Assembly: GCF_030936135.1 (NCBI RefSeq)
Contig: NC_082637.1
Location: 12,041,001-12,105,000, forward strand
Length of the DNA: 64,000 nucleotides
Reading direction: 5' to 3'
From: Gavia stellata
Lineage: Eukaryota; Chordata; Aves; Gaviiformes; Gaviidae
This document shows positions 38,501-51,693 of this stretch, one piece after another; position 1 is the stretch's first letter, and the number at the start of each line of letters is the position of its first letter. Made by a program: the position numbers and the translations under genes. The notes under the pieces were generated by a model. The model was not told the origin of the DNA and ran no database searches. It saw only the letters and a program-made list of their open reading frames with translations.

Positions 38501-41500
38501 GTTGTCTGTCTCTGCCAGGACTCCAGCCTGCCAGTGGGAGTGTTCATCTGGGAGGTGGAGAACGGGAGGGACGAGGATGTGGATGTCTCCATCATGTTCA
38601 GCCTGCAGAATGGCATGGGAACGAAGGAGGACAGGGGCGGAGGGCACTGGAACGAGCCCTTTGCCTTCGAGAAGGAGGGCGAGCGGGTTGCTGGAGTCCT
38701 GCTGCACCATTGCACACGTGTGAACCCCTTCACCCTTGCCATCTCCGCCCGGGAGAAGGTAAAAGGCTGGCACCGGTGGTGTGGCTTCTGCTGGGGGCGT
38801 GGGGTTGTACAGCCATGCTGATTGTGGGGGGGACTGCTTCCAGGCAGCTGGTAAAGGATGGGTGTGCAATGAGTTGGGGTCAGCACCAGTCCTCAGCACT
38901 TGCCTGACTGCTGGAGCAGGAGTGGGGACATGACTTCCCTGAGGGCACCCTCTTTGAGGGTGAGTGCCAGGAGAGAAGCTGTGGGTGAAGCTTGCAGGAC
39001 AGCAGGTGAGTAGGTTTGGAGTTAGCATTGCTATGCAGCATGTGGGGAGTGAGTTGAGGGTGGCAGGGGGGCCTGCCTCTGCCCCTCAAAAGTGCCAGCC
39101 CCTGATGATGCTCTTCCTCTCCACAGGCTGGCACGGAAGTCACCCACTTCACGGCATTCAATCCCGTGGGATCGGGTAGAGAGGTGTGGCAGGACCTCTT
39201 GCAAGACGGCCGGCTGCATTCCCCCAGTGGTGAGTCCCCCTGTCCTCTGTGGGCTGGGTGGAGGGGGAACAGGGGTGCATGGCCACGCTGGTGGTGGGGC
39301 ACAAGATACCCAAGCAAGGGCGGGTTTCCCTTCGTCCGGTTGCCTCGGTGCCATTGCAAGAAGCTCTGGGTGATGCCGTGGCTCGTTCCCAGCTTTAGCC
39401 TGTGTCTGAATTTCCTGTTGCTTGTCACGCTGTCCTCGTTGTGGTTCTTCAAAAGCTGTTGGCACCACTTTGAAGCTGTTCTCAGCTATATTAATTGCAT
39501 GTGCCAGCGTCATCTTAGTCTGTATAGGGTTGCACACTGAGTTGAGATTTCTGCTGAGTAGCCATGGTGATGCCCAGCCACCTTCCCTGAGTTCCTATTG
39601 CCAGATCCGTGAGCTCGGCCCCATCAGATTTGTTCTAGCGGGTGTTTAGCAGTACTTGGGGTTTGGTGCTGCCATCATTTGCAGTCCTCTTGTTACTACA
39701 TCAGTTCCCTGAAGGTCTCGGGTATTCCCTTGATACTTCTGCATCATCTCAGTTGTCTGCTTGCTCCCTTGGCAGAAGCCTTGAAGTAGAGTGGTATCTC
39801 CCAGCCCTTGCCGCTAACTTATTGCAATAAAAGATGACAGTTTGCCTAATGTCTCTGCCAGCTTTTGAACGAGGATGATGCTGACAAACTAGTGATGCTG
39901 GCACTGGGCCTTTGCAAGATTTCTTGGAGCTTAAGTTATGTAAATAAAGTGTTTACATAAATATTTCTGGAAAACTAGATGCACTCGGAGCTCTCCAGGC
40001 TATTGGGATGTGGTTTTCCTTTGTGCGTGCCAGGCATTATCATCGTCAGGATCTGTGCTTCTGTTAAATTGTTGCTTTAATGAGTTTACCTGGTACACAT
40101 GTCAGAACCAGCATATAATTATGCAGCTGCCTCAGGGCTTTTCTTAAATACGGGCACAGTTCAAGCACCCTGCAAAAAGCTGGAAACGATGACTGTCACT
40201 AGAAAGTCACAGTGTCTCTGAGTGCAGTGCGGTTACAAAGTCATGGGGTGCTCTGTCCCTTCCACTTGTGCCTGGTGGCTTTTCCTGCCTGATTTGTTTC
40301 TCTGCTTTGATGACTTGTTTTTTTTTAACCCTTCCGCCCATGTCAGGTATTTTTTTCCTGCTTGCAAAAAGCAGTTACTCACGTGCGGTAATGTCATCCC
40401 TTAAAACCCTGGGGATGTACCCTCCAGGTTGTAAGGGCACTGCGGGATGCCCAAATAGTCTTGTTCCCCTTGGGGTGCATGGGAGTGTCAGTCGCCCCCT
40501 GATAGGGCTTCCTTGGTCACTTATGAATATTTTTTTTTTTTCTCCGGCAGGTAACAGCAGCCCAACGGAGAAGGGGGAGCTGACAGCAGCAGCGGTGTGT
40601 GCCAGCTGCAGAGTGCCTGCCCAGGGTCACAGGACACTGGAGATGGCCCTGGCTTGGGACATGCCCCGTGTTCACTTTGGCTCCAAGGAGAAGCTGCACC
40701 TCAGGTGCGTGGGTTGTCTCCAGTGGGGTCTGTCTCATGTCCCCAAAGCCCCCTTCTCCCTGCCTCTGGGCTTGAGTCCTGCCTGGGGAGCCTTGTGCCA
40801 CCCACTCCCTGCAGTCGTGGCCCTGCCAGCTCACGGAGGGGGCCCTCTCCCCAGCCCTTGCTCCTCAAAATCCCTACATTAGCAGTCGTGCTATTCCGGT
40901 GTTCATTATAGTCCAGCCCCTCTCCCATGGCCAGGTGGGCTTCCCAGCCTGAGCCAGCAGCATACTCACCAAACCTCCGCTTGGCAGGCGGTACACCCGG
41001 TTTTTTGGCAGTGGAGGTGATGCTGCTCCTGCCCTGTCACATCACGCCCTGACGCACTATGAGGAGTGGGAAAGGAAGATCGAAGCATGGCAGAAGCCCA
41101 TCCTGGAGAATAGGTAGGGTATAGATGGGAGCAACTTCCTCGTGGCCTCCTGGGGCTGGTCAGAGCAGGAGCATCACCACCTTGGTTGACTTTCCCTCTT
41201 GCCTGCAGCCAGCTGCCTTCCTGGTACAAGTCGGCCCTCTTCAATGAGCTGTACTTCGTGACAGATGGGGGGACCATCTGGGTGGAGCTGCCCCCGGACT
41301 GCTGTACCGAGGACCTGCAGGGGCCGGCGGGGGCTGGCCTCTCCCACCTCCTCCCTGTCCTGCGGGAGTACGGAAGGTTTGCTTATTTGGAAGGTAACTT
41401 GCAGGGATGAGTTGGGACCATCCATCACAACCTCTCCCCATTGCTGTCACCAGGTGTCTTTAACCTGCCATGGGGATGCTTTTTCACACCCTGATGGGTA

Positions 41501-44500
41501 GGAAGCAGTACTGTTCCCAGCAAAACCCCTTGCAGGACCAAGCCCTGTAGGATATGGCATGACGCCTTCTCCAGACCCCTGGGTGCTATATGTAGAGAAT
41601 AAAAAACATTTCTAACAGGAGCCCCTGCCTGTGCTGGGGAAGAGCCCACCCTCCTGGGCCATGTGGGAGGGAGGACCTGCCTCTTTTTCCCCTTCCTGTG
41701 GCAGGTCTCCCATCCCTCACCATCCCCCTGGTCCTTCCAGGCCAGGAGTACCGGATGTACAACACCTACGATGTCCACTTCTACGCCTCCTTTGCTCTCG
41801 TCATGCTGTGGCCCAAGCTGCAGATCAGCCTGCAGTATGACATTGGTGAGTGACCCAGGAGACCCTGGCTTGATGCGTGATGATGTTTTCATCTAGGGAG
41901 GAGATGGAGGATTTGGGACAGCATCTGCCGTAGGAATCTGTGCCGTGGTGCCAGCATCCCCCACCAGCTCCTCTGCTGGGGCCAGGACTTGTAAACCCCC
42001 AACGGTGCTGCCTCTCAGCATCTCTCTGTCCAGCACTGGGATGCCTTCTTGCTGTACTGGGGGTGCACAGCTGGCTCTGCCTGCCCTGGGGGAGTCCCTG
42101 GTCTTAGCTGCTCTCTCCATGCCCCTTGCAGAGGAAAAGCATGGAGCTGTTTGCAGACCCTGATGGTTTGGGTGGGCTCAGAGGCTGCGTGGTGGTGGCC
42201 CAGCCAGTGGTGGAGCACAACCCTTTGCTGGGCTGCGGGAGGGCTGAGCCCACTGGGGTTCCCTCCCAGCCCTGCGTGCTGCCACCACCTTGCTTAAGGG
42301 AGTGGTGACAGCTGTATGTCCCCTGCTGAGGGGAGACTGGGAGCAGCTTGGTGTCCCCTCAGCCCTTTTCAGAGGGCTGTGATCTTGCAGCTGGAGCCCC
42401 AAAGGGCAATGTGACATGCTGGTGCCGGTGGCCCTGCCTGTGCCTGGAGTTTGCCGCTGCAGTGCCTGCTGCCTTTCTAATGTCTCTCACTCTGTGTCCT
42501 CTCTAGCTGTCACAGTAGTGAACGAAGACGTCCAGCCCCGGCAGTACTTGATGTGTGGTCAGACAGCACAGGTGAAGCTGAAGAACGTGGTGCCACATGA
42601 CATTGGGGACCCAGGTGAGGGGTCTGGCTGGGCCTGCTGGTGGGCAGAGGGGGTGCAGGGCTGCTCACACCACTTTCTCAGGGTAGTTAACTCCCAAGCT
42701 GTGCGAAACAAGTATGGTGCATGGGATACACTGTTTGTTTTCTGGGAATGAAAAGCTCGGATACTTTGGGGTGGTGATGAAGACCATGCTGCATGGAGCT
42801 TGTACAAGGGAGACATAGGGAAGCTGTGCAGTAGCGGGAAGGCTGCTTTTGCTCAAGGTGGCACAGGACGCAACGTGTTATTTTAGTGCTGTTTGATCAC
42901 AGCACCCTTGGGACCTTGCTCCTGGGTGGGAGAGGGGACGTTTGTGGCTTGCTGCCCTGCTGCATCCGCTCTGTCCTTGCTTAGGTGACGAGCCGTGGCA
43001 GCGTGTCAATGCCTACCTGATGCACGACACGGCTGACTGGAAGGACCTCAACCTGAAGTTTGTGCTGCAGGTGTACCGCGACTACTATCTGACACATGAC
43101 TCCCTGTACTTGCGGGACATGTGGCCAGTCTGCCAGGTACTGGGAGGGGATCAGAACATTGGGCATCTCCCCCTTCTTACTTCTCTTAGGAGCTGTGCAA
43201 CATCCCAAGAGGATGGATGCTCCCGAGAGCAGGGTGTGAGGGGCAGCCAGGATGCAGGGGCTGTGTGACCATCTCCTGCCTCTCCCACAGGCTGTGATGG
43301 AGTCGGAGATGAAGTTTGATACGGATAATGATGGGCTCATTGAAAACGGTGGCTTTGCTGACCAGACATACGATGCATGGGTGGTAAATGGAGCCAGGTG
43401 AGCAAGAGAGGCAGGTCGGTGTTGGAGGTGGGGAGCGTGGGCTGGGGAGGTAGCTCAGAGCTGGGACTGTGGTCCCCATCTCTTGTGGGAGCTCCATGCA
43501 ACCCGCAGGGTGTCCCACGTTGCCGACGGTGCTCTCTTGTTGCTCCGGCAGTGCGTACTGCGGCGGGCTGTGGCTGGCAGCTGTCTGCATGATGTGCAAG
43601 ATGGCAGAGGTGCTTGGGGACACTGAGGTCCGGCAGAAATACACAGCCATCCTGAGCAAGGGCAAGGAGGCATTTGAGAGGATGCTCTGGAATGGTGGGT
43701 GCTCGCTGGTGGGGAACCACACTTGACTGGCCATGTGCCCTTGGGAGGGGAGCAGCTCTTCCTTGGGTCTCGGAGCCTTGCAGGGGATGGGTGAAGGAGG
43801 GGAGATGCCATCCCTCCAAGTGGAGGGGAAGGAGTGGGTACCAGGGAGGGAACAGAAAAGGTATGGCGGTTTGGGAAAGGAAAGAGAGGAGAGCCTTCAG
43901 CAAAAAGCTGCGATGCTTCTGCCTTGGGGTGGAGTGTAGGGACAGCACACATGAGCTGGGGTCCTAAACTATGGATTGAAAACTGTTTCCTGCCTTTTTT
44001 CCAGGAAAATACTATAATTATGACAGCAGTGGGAATGACACCTCTAGCAGCATCATGTCAGACCAGTGTGCCGGGCAGTGGTTTCTCGGGGCTTGTGGTC
44101 TGGACCAAGGGGAGTTTGAGGTAAGAGAAGGGACAGCCTGGTGCAGGGTGGGGTGAGATGGGACCTGCGTCTGGAGGAGAGCAGCAGGGCTGGCATGTGG
44201 CATGCGTTAAACGTTAGGGGCTGGTGTGGAGGCTCCAGCCCGCTCCCCTGTAGCAGTGCATGCTCGGGTGGAAGCTGTTGGATGCACATGGGTGCAACTC
44301 ACCTTAAACCAAAATCTGCTCAGGGAGAGGCCATGCAGCAGGGGTGTGTAACGACCGTCAGCTCTGGCACACTTGGAGGAAGGTCCCAGTGAGATTTGCT
44401 CTTGGCAAGGTGCTATTTGTTTAAAAACAGGAGAAAAAAGCGTATGAAACTTTCCACATGTTATTTGCTGCCCAGTTTAAAGTCCTGAATGAATATCTGA

Positions 44501-47500
44501 GGGAAGGAAGGCTTTTTTAGGGCCCTAAAGTCTGTTGCTCTTCAGTTGCAAGAGAAGAATTGGCCAAAGACTTCTCTTGTCTGATGGGATGGTAAGAGCA
44601 GCTGCTGGCGGTGCAATACCTGGAACAGAGCTGGGAAGTGGAGAGCCATTGTATGGGTTACTTATGACCCTTAGACAGTTGTCAGACCAAAGCTCTTTGT
44701 GGTGGTGATGGACAGGCAAACACTTCGGGTGACTGAAGGAAGGAATAACTCTTGGCTGTGTGAGGGTGATGGACCATTTCACCGTCTGCTGGTACCAGAG
44801 GGGAGCTTCAAGTGACCTTTCCTAGGAGCAGCTTGTACTGAACGCTGTGGGATTTAATGAGAAATGGGCACTTGGTTGTGCCCTCCTGCATTTATCCCAG
44901 TGTGGGTACCTAGAGCGTGGGGACTGGGGCTGTTCCCAGGGCTCCAGGCAGGATCTGGCCCAGACCTCATGTGATAATACCCAAACATCCCTTTTGGGGG
45001 TCGGCAGTAAACCTGGTGCAGTCCAAAAATCTCACTTGCTTTTCCATAGCCTCAGACTTTTGTTGCTGAAGGTGGCACTCTTCTCTGCTGGCGGGTGAGC
45101 TTTCAGCTCACTGGAGATGGGACTGGTGAACTTCTCTCTTCTGCTACTACAACCGTCAAGGGTTTTTTTCCATGTATTTTATCCCTTGCCTGGCTGGCAG
45201 CACTCCTGTTTGTAACCTCATTAATGCATTCCTGCTGCGTGTACAGGTCAGTAGTGAAATACAAAGTAGGAAAAGCCTGTGACCCCGGTCCTGAAGAAAT
45301 TGGTCCCTGAAACCTTCTGCCAGAGACGGCTGCTTCACCCCACCCCTCTGCTGACTCCTGCTTCCTAACAGCGCTTGAGCTCATCTCCAGAGCCATACCG
45401 GGAAAAATGACTGTGTCGGATGCTTGGCTTTAGTGTAGATAAAGGGGATCTGCTGCCTTTCCTTTGAGTCTACCAAAGCTGTCTGGTTGGGCTGCCCAGC
45501 CTACCTTGGCAAGCTCCCATCTGGTGTCGTCACACCTCCCACTTCCCCTGGCTCTGGTGGTACCAGACTGGCAAGAATGGTCTGGCACATCCCTGGGCTG
45601 TGCTGATGAGCTGAGAGCCGCCTGGCTCTTCCCTTTCTCGCAAGTAGATGTCATGATTGCTCCATGACATTGCTGATCTTGGTCATCCTGCAAAGTTCTT
45701 GTTATGGCTTTCTCGCCATCAGGTGGGTGTGGATTGGACACAAGCCAGCCCTCCCCTTGCAACATCACAGAGTCTTGAGCTTTGCTTTTCTTACCGAAGC
45801 AGTGACTTCTGCTGCACTGACACCTCCCAGTTTTATTCCCAATAATGAAAGCAGTGCAAAAGCTTTTATTTACTTTCAGCTGTGCACAAAGGCTTTTCAG
45901 CTTAATGCAGTCCTTGCTGTGTTGCTCCTCCACTGCTTTTTGTTTGGCTGGCAGGTGTTTTCATGCTCAGGTGGGGTTGGTTGGTGGGGGGTTTTTTTTT
46001 CTTTGTGGGGTTTCTTTTTTTTCTTTTTTGGCAAGAGCTTACTCAGCGTGGTACTTCAGTCTGTTCTTGTAGCTGTTTTGAGCCCTTGGTCTTAGTTTTT
46101 TGAACAACTTTTTTATTTTTTTCGTTATCGGAGGGGGAATTTTTTTACTTCCTTCTGATAATCTTCTGAAATGGCTGTTTATCCAGCGAGCGTTATTGAC
46201 CTTCTGTGAGTCTTTAACTTTCACTTGGGATAACAGTTTCAAATCTCTCCTACCAGACTCAGAAAACCGTGAAGCGTCTTGTGCATCTCAGTCTGACCTC
46301 TTCATGCCCAAGCAGCCCCTTGTCTCACCTCAGACTTCCCTTGGTCCAGGCCATGAACTCTTGCATCACCGCCCGATTACAAAATTGGGAGGATTAAAGC
46401 CCTTTTGAAATCAGTCAAAACTGAGCCCTGTTTTTTGTTTTTCCCCTGAGCTGAAGCTGATTCCCAGCATTTTACCCAAACAAACCTACCCGTATCCACA
46501 ACATTCACTTTGCAGCTGCAAGATGCATTCCGATCTCATCAGACCGGCTTTGCCATAGTCTTTTTCTTTAGCAGGAAGATACCTCCAGCATCACTGATCC
46601 CAGACTATCCTTTGGCCACCTCTGGCCAGTGTCCCATCTCTTGTATGCATTGCAATGCCTCTTGTAGCTGGTGCAGGTGGGCTGAAAGACCAGCACAGCA
46701 GTTTTACCAGGAAGAAGTCCGGGCCTTAAAGAGCTGTTCACCTGAGAAACGAGCAGTGGTGAACATAAACCAAGATGAGGGTGGTGTACTTGGCCAGGTC
46801 TCCAAAGCAAAATCCCAAGCGATGTGGGGGGTTTGGCCAGTGACTGAAGGTGAGAGGCTGTTTATAGAGACACACTAGTTGGATGAGCTGTCAGCCCCCC
46901 TAGGAGGAAAGTGGAATGAAGTCCAGCATCTCTGCTGTTGAGCAACTGCTTTTTTTTTTTCTTTTTTGTCTTTTCGGGGAAAGAGGCTTCTTTACTTCCT
47001 CTTGTTATTTTCCTGAGGTGGCTGTTTACCCAGCGAGCAGTGTTGACCTCTTTCTAATGGAAAACTTAACCCTGTTCTCTGGAGACCCAGCCTGAAGGGT
47101 CTGTGTGAGCACTGAGTCCAAAGCCCTCTCTTTCTCTCTACACAGGTCTTCCCCAAGAGTCATGTTGTCAGTGCGCTCAAGACCATCTTTGAGAAGAATG
47201 TCATGAGCTTTGCTGGTGGTACCATGGGAGCGGTGAATGGCATGAGACCCAATGGGGTGCCCGACACCTCCAGCGTGCAGTCCGACGAGGTGTGGATCGG
47301 TGTGGTCTATGCCTTGGCTGCCACCATGATCCAGGAGGTGAGTGGCGATGCCGCACCCCTCGGCACATGCCATCTCCTTGCACTCTGTGGATGGGCTGAT
47401 GGTTGTCTTCCCTCTGCTGCAGGGACTGGTGGAGGAAGGCTTTCGTACGGCGGAGGGCTGCTACCGGACGGTTTGGGAACGGCTAGGCATGGCTTTCCAG

Positions 47501-47650
47501 ACACCGGAGGCTTATCGGGAGAAGAAAGTCTACCGCTCGCTGGCTTACATGCGGCCACTTAGCATCTGGAGCATGCAGCTGGCCCTGGAGCGCAGAGCCG
47601 GCCAGGTGCCAGCACCTGGGCAGCCCCCCCAAGTCCCCATCCACCCTTGA
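32265..47650 (+). CDS. GBA2: GBA2, non-lysosomal glucosylceramidase
   Basis: GH116 beta-glucosidase that cleaves glucosylceramide at ER/Golgi and plasma membranes outside the lysosome. Coding exons: 32265-32449, 36444-36535, 36755-36870, 36984-37202, 38519-38758, 39127-39229, 40551-40704, 40988-41113, 41209-41393, 41741-41845, 42507-42614, 42985-43136, 43291-43397, 43552-43694, 44005-44120, 47146-47337, 47423-47650. All are GT/AG, phases close, 856 residues. Landmarks: [20 protein letters not shown], the [17 protein letters not shown] segment, [25 protein letters not shown] and the C-terminal [17 protein letters not shown]. Glu473 (YLEGQEY) and Asp623 (QTYDAW) are 150 residues apart, as are the human nucleophile Glu527 and acid/base Asp677, so both look intact. 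Human GBA2 is about 70 residues longer, nearly all at the N-terminus. An in-frame ATG at 32178 would add 29 Arg/Gly-rich residues and cannot be excluded. Confidence 0.95.
32450..36443 (+). other. GBA2 intron 1
   Basis: A 4-kb intron with the CpG island at its 5' end and ordinary mixed sequence after about 33000. No nested gene or recognisable transposon was seen. Confidence 0.7.
46103..46220 (+). repeat. Copy 1 of a duplicated segment in GBA2 intron 15
   Basis: A poly-T stretch is followed by ACTTCC, then GGCTGTTTATCCAGCGAGCG and TTGACCT. The same order of landmarks recurs about 840 bases downstream, with roughly three quarters of positions matching by eye. Confidence 0.6.
46942..47070 (+). 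repeat. Copy 2 of the duplicated segment in GBA2 intron 15
   Basis: It has the same layout as the copy at 46103-46220, with GGCTGTTTACCCAGCGAGCA and TTGACCT in place. It ends about 75 bases before exon 16, so it could contribute to the polypyrimidine region of that exon. Confidence 0.6.
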
Positions 47651-48345
47651 GCCTGGTGGCACTGAGCAGGGCAGTGGGTGCACCAGGGGGCTGGGGGGGG
47701 CCTCAGCTGGCGGGCAGGGACCCTTCCCTCCCCCTTTTTGATAATACATTGCTGTTTTCCTTCCCTACCTCCACTACATGCCCTTCACCTCAGGGGGCTT
47801 CCAGCCACCGATGCTGAGCACGAGAGGGGACCAGAGGTGCAGGTGATGTCTCCTCGGAGAGGAGAGGGGTAGGATAAGGAGGCACTGATGGAGCCTGTGC
47901 CTCCCCTTCCCCATCACTCAGGGCTCTGACAGCCTGCAGGACCCCCAGCTATCCTCCAGCGGAGCTTGTACCTTGCCCGGGAGCACAGGAGACCTCTCTC
48001 CTGCGGTCAGCGGGCCGGGTAAGGTGGGAGCTGGTCTGCAGGGCAAAAAAAAAAAACGTGTGAGTGTATGTGTGTGTGAGGACATTGGACTGGTGCACGC
48101 AGGCACGTGGATGCTGGAGTTGTCCCTCCGTTGTGTGACACAGCAAACAGACTGGCTGTGCCCCAGGGCACCAGCCCCAGGAGAGCCTGTGGCAGATACA
48201 ATCCCCAGGGGAGCCGGGGCTCCCCAGCCCGTGACAATCGGAGACCAAGCAGCAGGTCCTGGTCTGGTACCATGGCACCCCTCCCTGCTGGCACCAGGGG
48301 CAGGCAGCGGAGCATGTTTTAGAGGATGAATCATTTTAAGTTCTT

Positions 48346-48351
48346 AATAAA
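48346..48351 (+). terminator. Probable GBA2 poly(A) signal
   Basis: AATAAA lies 696 bases after the GBA2 stop. It is the first canonical signal on this strand, though a weaker AATACA occurs near 47743. Confidence 0.55.
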
Positions 48352-48945
48352 TTTGTCCAGCTGTCTCTCCTTCTTGTATGTTTTCTCTGTCAGGGGGGCA
48401 AGCTGGAGGAGTGAGCCTCTGTTGCTGACCCTTTTCTTCCTGGGCTGGGATGGAGGGCTGGGGATGCAGCGGAGGGGGGAAGCCCTAATTGTAGGCTTGC
48501 TCTTGTGGGGTTTTGCTAACAGGAGCAAGATGAGCCTTCCCCACCTCCGGATATAATGGTGGGAGAGACCTGCCCCTTGCTCTCTCTTCTCCTGCCTGCA
48601 AGGTGGGGGAAGGCAAGGAGCCCAGCATTCCTCCTGAAAATGCCACTGGGGGGAGCAGCAGTGACCAAATGGTGTCCCCTCCTGCCCAGGGCTGGGCACC
48701 TTGCTTCCTTTCCCTCCTTTCTCTGCCAGAGCAGCATTTGAAGGCTGCACCTGCCTATTTTTGAGGGGGTGGGAGGGGGCCCTGCTCCCACATTTGGCTA
48801 CATGGTGTTTCTGCCCACTTCAGAGGGTTTTTTTTTTTTTCTCTAAAGCCTTCCCTTAATCCTTAAGCACCCTGAAGGCCGGGGTGGGAAGCAGCCTGTC
48901 CACCCTCTGTGACTGTTCCCCCTGCTCCCCCACCCCAAGCCTTAC

Positions 48946-49193
48946 CTGCCTGGGGAGCTGGTGCAGGCAGGGCATTGCTGCAGCAGCCTGGTGCTGCCAG
49001 GGCGTGATAAATGGCCTTTTCTTGGCTCCCCGGGGGAGCATTCCTGCATCCGTCTGGGCAGAGAAATAATGTTATCCAGGAAGGACCGGTTGTCCCAGTT
49101 GCGGCCCCCACTGCACGAGCCGGGGTTGTCCTCCCAGGGCAGAGTCCACAGCCGATGGAGAGGGACGGCGATGCTCTCCCTTAGGGTCACCAT
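48946..49193 (-). other. Weak candidate coding exon, unrecognised
   Basis: An ATG in a good context (TTGCCATGG on the minus strand) opens 82 codons plus two bases, ending at a consensus donor (CAG|GTAAG). The frame contains NWDNRSFLDNIISLPRRM, which looks more protein-like than most GC-rich shadow frames. I could not find a following exon or name a family. It may be chance. Confidence 0.2.
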
Positions 49194-50869
49194 GGCAAGG
49201 TGGGAGGGGGACAGGGGTGCCAGGATTCCGGCACGGCTGTCCTGGGCTGCCCGCCTCCATTTGTCTTGTGTTGGCAGCCGCTCAGGAGGGCGACTTCCCG
49301 ATCCAGCTGGCAAGGGACAAAAGCAGGTGCCGAAGCCAGCACAGCTTCTGACCAGGCTGGGTTTTATTGCTGTGACCCGTCCCCATCGCTCCTTAACCCC
49401 AGGTGACAGGCTACCCGCAGACTTGCTTTCAAAGGTTGGGGCGTTCAGATTGTATCAAGGGACATTTCTGCTCTTTCCTTCTCTTTTGACAGTATCACCT
49501 CAATAAAACTGTTACCTGACAGGGTCGGCTTTCAGCAACTACTGCATGGGCACAGCTGCGGGCTGGGAGGGCAATCCTTGGTTACAGATATGATTTTCTC
49601 TAACATTTGCCTGTACTACTATTTTTCAAGGCTGACTCAACCCCAGCTTGAGCAGCAAATTTCATTATTCATTAACCCTTTCTTGACCCCTGACATACGT
49701 GGGTTTAAACCACAGCCCTGCCAACTTTTAGCTTCTTCAGCACTTTCTGCTTTGAATTTCTTCTCTGCCTGCACATTTCCCCTTGCCTGCACCCTGCTGC
49801 AGCAGGACTGAGGCATGGCATCGCAGGATTTAGCCGTGGTAATGATTGCCAGCCCCGAGCCGCTCCACTGACTGCCCTTTAGAGAGCGCAAACCCCACAG
49901 AGATACCCCAGCTCTTGGGTTGTTTTATTTTTGACTCGGCTGAGACTGTTTAACAAATCCACCTCCTTGAGCACTGAGCTGATCCCTGCACCTGCAAGAT
50001 AACGCTGCTGGGCTAGGGATTGTTAAATACAGGAAAAATAGAGGTTATGGCAGATAGCACCAATATTGTTTGTGTCATGCTAAAATAAACCTACGGCTCT
50101 AAATGTTGTGGGTTGCCATCTGCAGCGGTGCCAGCATGGAGAGCTTGTGTTACTCATCCCTGTGCCCACCGGTGATCACAGTGTGCTTGAGGGAGCTCCT
50201 TGAACCAATTTGATGGCACGGGGATGATGACAAGCCGGTGATGGCGAGGGGGTGATGGAGAGGGGGTGATGGCTGCCCCTCCTGCCCTCTGCAACTTTCC
50301 CAAACCCGCCTTGCTCATTATCACGAACCTCAGCCATGCTCCAAGCAGCACCTGCCTGCCAAAAAAACAGTCAAAGCAAACAACAGCTGCGTGGGAAAAC
50401 ATACCTTGTCGTGCAGTTAATTCCTAAGACGGAGGGAAGCAAACACTGGGGCAGGAGTTTCCCACGGGCAGACAGCTCTCTGGCTGGGGAGCTTTTACGG
50501 GCAGGGGTGTGAGAGGGCTGCGGGGCTCCTGCAGAGAGGAGAGGGGAGTGTTGAGATGCTGGCAGCAGAAACACAATGCTCCCCAGGCTGGGTAGTGATG
50601 AATTGTACTGTTGGAGAGAAACTGGGGCTCAAATGTGAGACTAAAGGGAAAGCAAAATTTGGGAAGTATTTCTGAGATGTTGCCACGAGTTGCCTTGTCT
50701 CCCTTTTCAGAAAAGGAGCGTTTTCTGGTGAATAGGGCTCCCTCAGCTCTTGCTGTGATGACTGGGGGAATTAAAACACATGTGTTTTAGGAGGCTGCCT
50801 TGAAAATTGTTGAGGAATGGGTGAGAAAATCTGGTGTGAATGGAGCCACTTCAGCCTCCCCGGCCAGCA

Positions 50870-50938
50870 ACAACTATAACGTTGGACTTGATGATCTTAC
50901 AGGTCTTTTCCAACCTTAGTGATTCCGTGATTCTGTAA
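50870..50938 (+). mobile_element. CR1 LINE 3'-end fragment
   Basis: The phrases GTTGGACTTGATGATCTTAC, GGTCTTTTCCAACCTTAGTG and GATTCCGTGATTCTGT match the terminal part of avian CR1, including its short ATTCTGTG-type 3' repeats. Only the 3' tip is recognisable. Confidence 0.85.
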
Positions 50939-51607
50939 GGGGAATTATATAAATACGTACTTGAAGTTATGTAAGAATCCCTGTGCAAACACAATTTTTG
51001 TCAGCATTAAAACGTGATGTCCAAGATACTCGGGGAATGTTTGTTTTTCATAAACAAAATCATTTCCTTCTGGGAAAAGCCAGTTTGTAAAAGCAGCAGC
51101 AAACCTTCACGCCAGCCCCAGGCAAGAGGAGGCTGGGTGCTTTGTAGTCTGATCTGTGTCTGCTTCGGTACCTGGGAAGGGGATAAAGCAAAGCCTCAAA
51201 AGGAGCCCGGTGCTGGGTGGCTTTGCACAAGGATGCCTGGTGAGGAGGAGAAGGGTGAGGCCATGTGCTGCGGCTGATCCCGGGTCCATCAGGGTTAAGG
51301 CTGCTTGGCAACCCTATGGACCCTGGGCACGGCAGTGGGGTGGCAAACAGGTGGCAAAAGGGACAACACCCCCCAAGAGGGGTTTTCCCTGGCTAAGCAT
51401 CCATCCTGGTGGTCACAGACCTGCAGGAGCCAGGGCCTCCCTGCGAGGTGCCAAGGGAAGCATGAGCAAGGAGGGACAGTTTCAGCAGGAACTTCTGGGA
51501 ATATCTGCCTGCAACCACCCTCCTGCGTACTGCTGGGAACTGCAAATTTGGAAACACCGCGCTTGCACAACACCCTGACCGGAGCTGCCACCCTCAGCCC
51601 CGGCAGC

Positions 51608-51617
51608 AATAAAAAGG
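51608..51617 (+). promoter_or_regulatory. TATA-like box of avidin
   Basis: AATAAAAAGG lies about 80 bases before the avidin start codon. It would give a short 5' UTR of about 50 bases. Confidence 0.45.
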
Positions 51618-51693
51618 CAAGAGAGCAGATGCATCAGCAGAGCCCTGCGAGGAGCACATCCCTGGGTACACCAGCTGTCTGCCTGCTGCAGAG

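Larger units (their letters stand above)
44121..47145 (+). other. GBA2 intron 15
   Basis: A 3-kb intron, T-rich from 45950 to 47000, with long poly-T runs and a duplicated segment of about 115 bases. No coding exon was found inside. Confidence 0.7.
48371..51600. other. Spacer between GBA2 and the avidin genes
   Basis: No gene is supported here apart from one weak candidate exon (48946-49193, minus). A plus-strand AATAAA at 49502-49507 has no assigned gene. A CR1 tail lies at 50870-50938. In human the gene next to GBA2 is CREB3; no CREB3-like bZIP exon was recognised. Confidence 0.6.

Noticed and set aside
49502-49507. Plus-strand AATAAA with no gene
   Set aside because: No upstream exon supports a transcript ending here; possibly an alternative distal GBA2 end, but unsupported.
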